Positions 3,803-5,041 of a DNA stretch of 5,041 nt are shown piece after piece. Position numbers and translations under genes: made by a program. The notes beneath the pieces are model-generated. The model was not told where the DNA came from, searched no databases, and saw only the letters and a list, made by a program, of their open reading frames with translations. Position 1 is the first letter of the stretch, and each line of letters opens with the position of its first letter. Origin of the DNA: Candidatus Nomurabacteria bacterium (GTDB lineage: Bacteria; Patescibacteriota; Minisyncoccia; Phycocordibacterales; CSBR16-119); assembly GCA_007117675.1 (NCBI GenBank), contig SKGB01000034.1:1-5041 (forward strand), in the 5' to 3' direction.

Positions 3803-4342
3803 CTAAAACTCATCCAAAGCTGGAAGTTCTCCGGTTTTGAGAAACCTTGCATAAGCATTCACAAGCCTTCCATGATCCAAAGCAAACTCATGCTGATTGA
3901 CACTACGAGCGTCAATAAAGTAAGCGTTCTTTGTTTCTTCATTGTCAGGTGTCGGCTCCATTTCGGTTTCTGCCACATAGACCGCGTCAAAACCATGGTG
4001 GGTTTCTACAACAAGTCCAATACTCTCAAGCCCTGAAGGCGCAGGTGATCCATCGAGAAATTTCTCAAGAGATACCTGTCGCACATCACGATTTGGTCGT
4101 GAAGAAAGTGTAAAGAGTTTAATGTTGGTTAAATCTATGATTCCAACCTCTTCTTCAGCTTCTGTAATTGCTGTTTCAAGACAACTTTGTTTTCCAACTT
4201 TTACCTTGCCACCAGGTAAGAGTTTTTTGTTGCCGAACTTGCCATTACTTTCAAAGACAAGAACTTTTGCAGGGTCACCCTTTTTAGTGATGATAAGCGT
4301 TGAGGTAGGCACCGCAACACATAGCATGGTTTTTTCACTCAT
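3803..4342 (-). CDS. Divergent Nudix hydrolase domain protein, second gene of the apt operon
   Basis: From ATG 4342 the product has 179 residues. A strand (MLCVAVPTSTLIITKK) and VLVFES lead to LLPGGKVKVG, then the Nudix region (about 44-68) ending T60-E61-A62-E63-E64-E65-V66-G67-I68. The metal-binding glutamates are kept, but the early Glu is Lys/Gln, the usual Arg is Thr, and the segment is one residue longer than the standard box. SRPNRDVRQVS (81-91) resembles the S-x-x-x-RDxR stretch of ADP-ribose pyrophosphatase-like Nudix proteins. Substrate is unknown; a nucleotide-linked diphosphate is likely. The frame is open up to 4486, overlapping apt by about 119 bases, but that extension has no Nudix homology and is an artefact of the apt 3' end. 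ATG 4342 lies 25 bases after the apt stop with no promoter between, so they form one operon. Confidence 0.86.
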   Translation of the reverse strand: MSEKTMLCVAVPTSTLIITKKGDPAKVLVFESNGKFGNKKLLPGGKVKVGKQSCLETAITEAEEEVGIIDLTNIKLFTLSSRPNRDVRQVSLEKFLDGSPAPSGLESIGLVVETHHGFDAVYVAETEMEPTPDNEETKNAYFIDARSVNQHEFALDHGRLVNAYARFLKTGELPALDEF

Positions 4343-4367
4343 AACAAAGATTTTTAAAGGTTGGTTA

Positions 4368-4934
4368 CTATTCTTCTGAAGTTTCGTAACGTACCATTGA
4401 AAGGACTTTACCATGCTGTTCGATTTTTTCTCGACCACCGAGATATCCAAGCTCAATGATAAAATGAAATCCCGAAACAATACCACCCTCTTTCTTCACA
4501 AGGTCTACCGCAGCCAAAGCTGTGCCGCCTGTTGCAAGAAGGTCGTCATGAATGAGAACTTTCATACCCGGGACAATAAGTCCTTTTTGCACGGAGAGAG
4601 TATCTGGTCCGTACTCTTTTTCAAATGACACAGTCACAAGCTCACCCGGCAACTTGTTTGCCTTGCGTGCAAGAATGAAAGGAATATCAAACTCAATAGC
4701 CAAAGAGGTTCCGAACAAAAATCCACGAGCATCAAAACCAACGATTGCATCAAGACTGGGATTGTTTTTCAGGATGACTTCATAAGAATTCAACAAGACT
4801 TCTCTTGAGATTTGAGGACTTGAAAGAATGCTTTGAATATCTTTGAAATTTACACCAGGTTTTGGAAAATCTGGGTAAGTTGCAACTCTTTCTTTTAGAA
4901 CGCGTTGCAAATCAGTATTTGTTAAAGTACTCAT
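4368..4934 (-). CDS. apt: Adenine phosphoribosyltransferase
   Basis: Apt makes AMP and pyrophosphate from adenine and PRPP in the cytoplasm, the one-step adenine salvage route. The 188-residue length matches the family (E. coli Apt, 183). Signature regions in order: YPDFPKPGVNFKDI (20-33), GFDARGFLFG (66-75; most family members have Glu before the Ala-Arg, here Asp), RKANKLPG (90-97, adenine-side loop), a flexible-loop segment EKEYGPDTLSVQKG (105-118), and the PRPP-binding motif VLIHDDLLATGGT (126-138), with both acidic residues and the phosphate loop intact. ATG 4934 gives the expected N-terminus. There is no Shine-Dalgarno sequence; a promoter at 4995-4967 predicts a leader of about 26 bases. 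It is first in an operon with a Nudix gene 25 bases downstream, both bounded by matching hairpins. Confidence 0.97.
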   Translation of the reverse strand: MSTLTNTDLQRVLKERVATYPDFPKPGVNFKDIQSILSSPQISREVLLNSYEVILKNNPSLDAIVGFDARGFLFGTSLAIEFDIPFILARKANKLPGELVTVSFEKEYGPDTLSVQKGLIVPGMKVLIHDDLLATGGTALAAVDLVKKEGGIVSGFHFIIELGYLGGREKIEQHGKVLSMVRYETSEE

Positions 4935-4966
4935 AATGAACTTGTATTAATTTATGATTCAATTGC

Positions 4967-4995
4967 ATACTATATTTTAAAAACAGATGAGTCAA
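4967..4995 (-). promoter_or_regulatory. Likely promoter of the apt operon
   Basis: On the minus strand TTGACT (4995-4990) matches five of six -35 bases. With a 17-base spacer the -10 is TAGTAT (4972-4967, four of six); an overlapping TATAGT (4974-4969) fits better but leaves only 15 bases. Predicted +1 is near 4960. The -35 begins two bases after the tail of the upstream hairpin. Confidence 0.55.
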
Positions 4996-4996
4996 G

Positions 4997-5035
4997 AAAA
5001 CAAAAACCCCTCGTGTAACGAGGGGTTTTTGTTTT
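4997..5035. terminator. Strong symmetrical terminator hairpin upstream of apt
   Basis: Positions 4997-5013 pair perfectly with 5019-5035 (17 pairs) around TGTAA. The GC core is CCCCTCG/CGAGGGG, flanked by A runs and T runs, so it can work in both directions. It most likely ends a minus-strand gene beyond the right edge, or a convergent plus-strand one; neither is in the window. Confidence 0.85.
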
Positions 5036-5041
5036 AGGCTA

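Noticed and set aside
4343..4486. N-terminal extension of the minus-strand Nudix frame by 48 residues
   Set aside because: It overlaps the apt 3' end by about 119 bases, has no promoter or ribosome site, and adds sequence with no Nudix features. ATG 4342 gives a normal domain and operon spacing.
3931..4785. Plus-strand frames opposite apt and the Nudix gene
   Set aside because: All are antisense to strongly supported genes; no promoters or ribosome sites point to them.
1..5041. CRISPR array, transposase, phage or toxin-antitoxin genes, and UGA-to-glycine recoding
   Set aside because: No regularly spaced direct repeats, no mobile-element or defence signatures, and no in-frame TGA inside the recognisable genes.

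Overview
The window is AT-rich bacterial chromosome with small, tightly packed genes. Its look suggests a reduced-genome lineage such as Candidatus Patescibacteria (CPR/Parcubacteria-like). Supporting this: many short orphan proteins, a short RmuC, a tRNA without encoded CCA, almost no Shine-Dalgarno sequences, extended -10 promoters lying next to or a few bases from start codons, and a purine-salvage gene. All stops fit the standard code (TAA, TAG and one TGA). The lineage is an inference; no rRNA or marker gene is present to settle it.

Layout, left to right. On the plus strand: the end of a small unknown ORF open to the left edge (28-219), a 53-residue hydrophobic protein (236-397) whose stop lies inside a terminator, an acidic orphan of about 109 residues (474-803) with its own promoter and terminator, and rmuC (879-1919) behind an extended -10 that predicts a leaderless mRNA. 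Convergent on the minus strand come a 90-residue Cys/His-containing orphan (1932-2204) and a membrane-anchored extracytoplasmic orphan (2278-2844). Next, on the plus strand, are tRNA-Glu(CTC) (3008-3079), a Nudix hydrolase (3110-3622) and a possible 21-residue Cys-rich peptide unit (3689-3754). The right end is a minus-strand operon, apt then a divergent Nudix protein (4934 down to 3803), bounded on both sides by hairpins with the same CCCCTC/GAGGGG core.

Functionally, Apt converts adenine plus PRPP to AMP. The co-transcribed Nudix protein probably acts on a nucleotide-related diphosphate, so the pair looks like nucleotide salvage or house-cleaning. RmuC is a predicted membrane-tethered nuclease-fold protein linked to genome stability. 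The other proteins are orphans here.

No mobile element, CRISPR array or defence cassette was seen. The most notable signals are architectural: repeated fusion of a terminator to the next promoter, terminators nested in coding ends, predicted leaderless or near-leaderless mRNAs, a partial copy of the tRNA-Glu 5' region just before the Nudix start codon, and the possible CC-W-x-G-C-x-H micropeptide.
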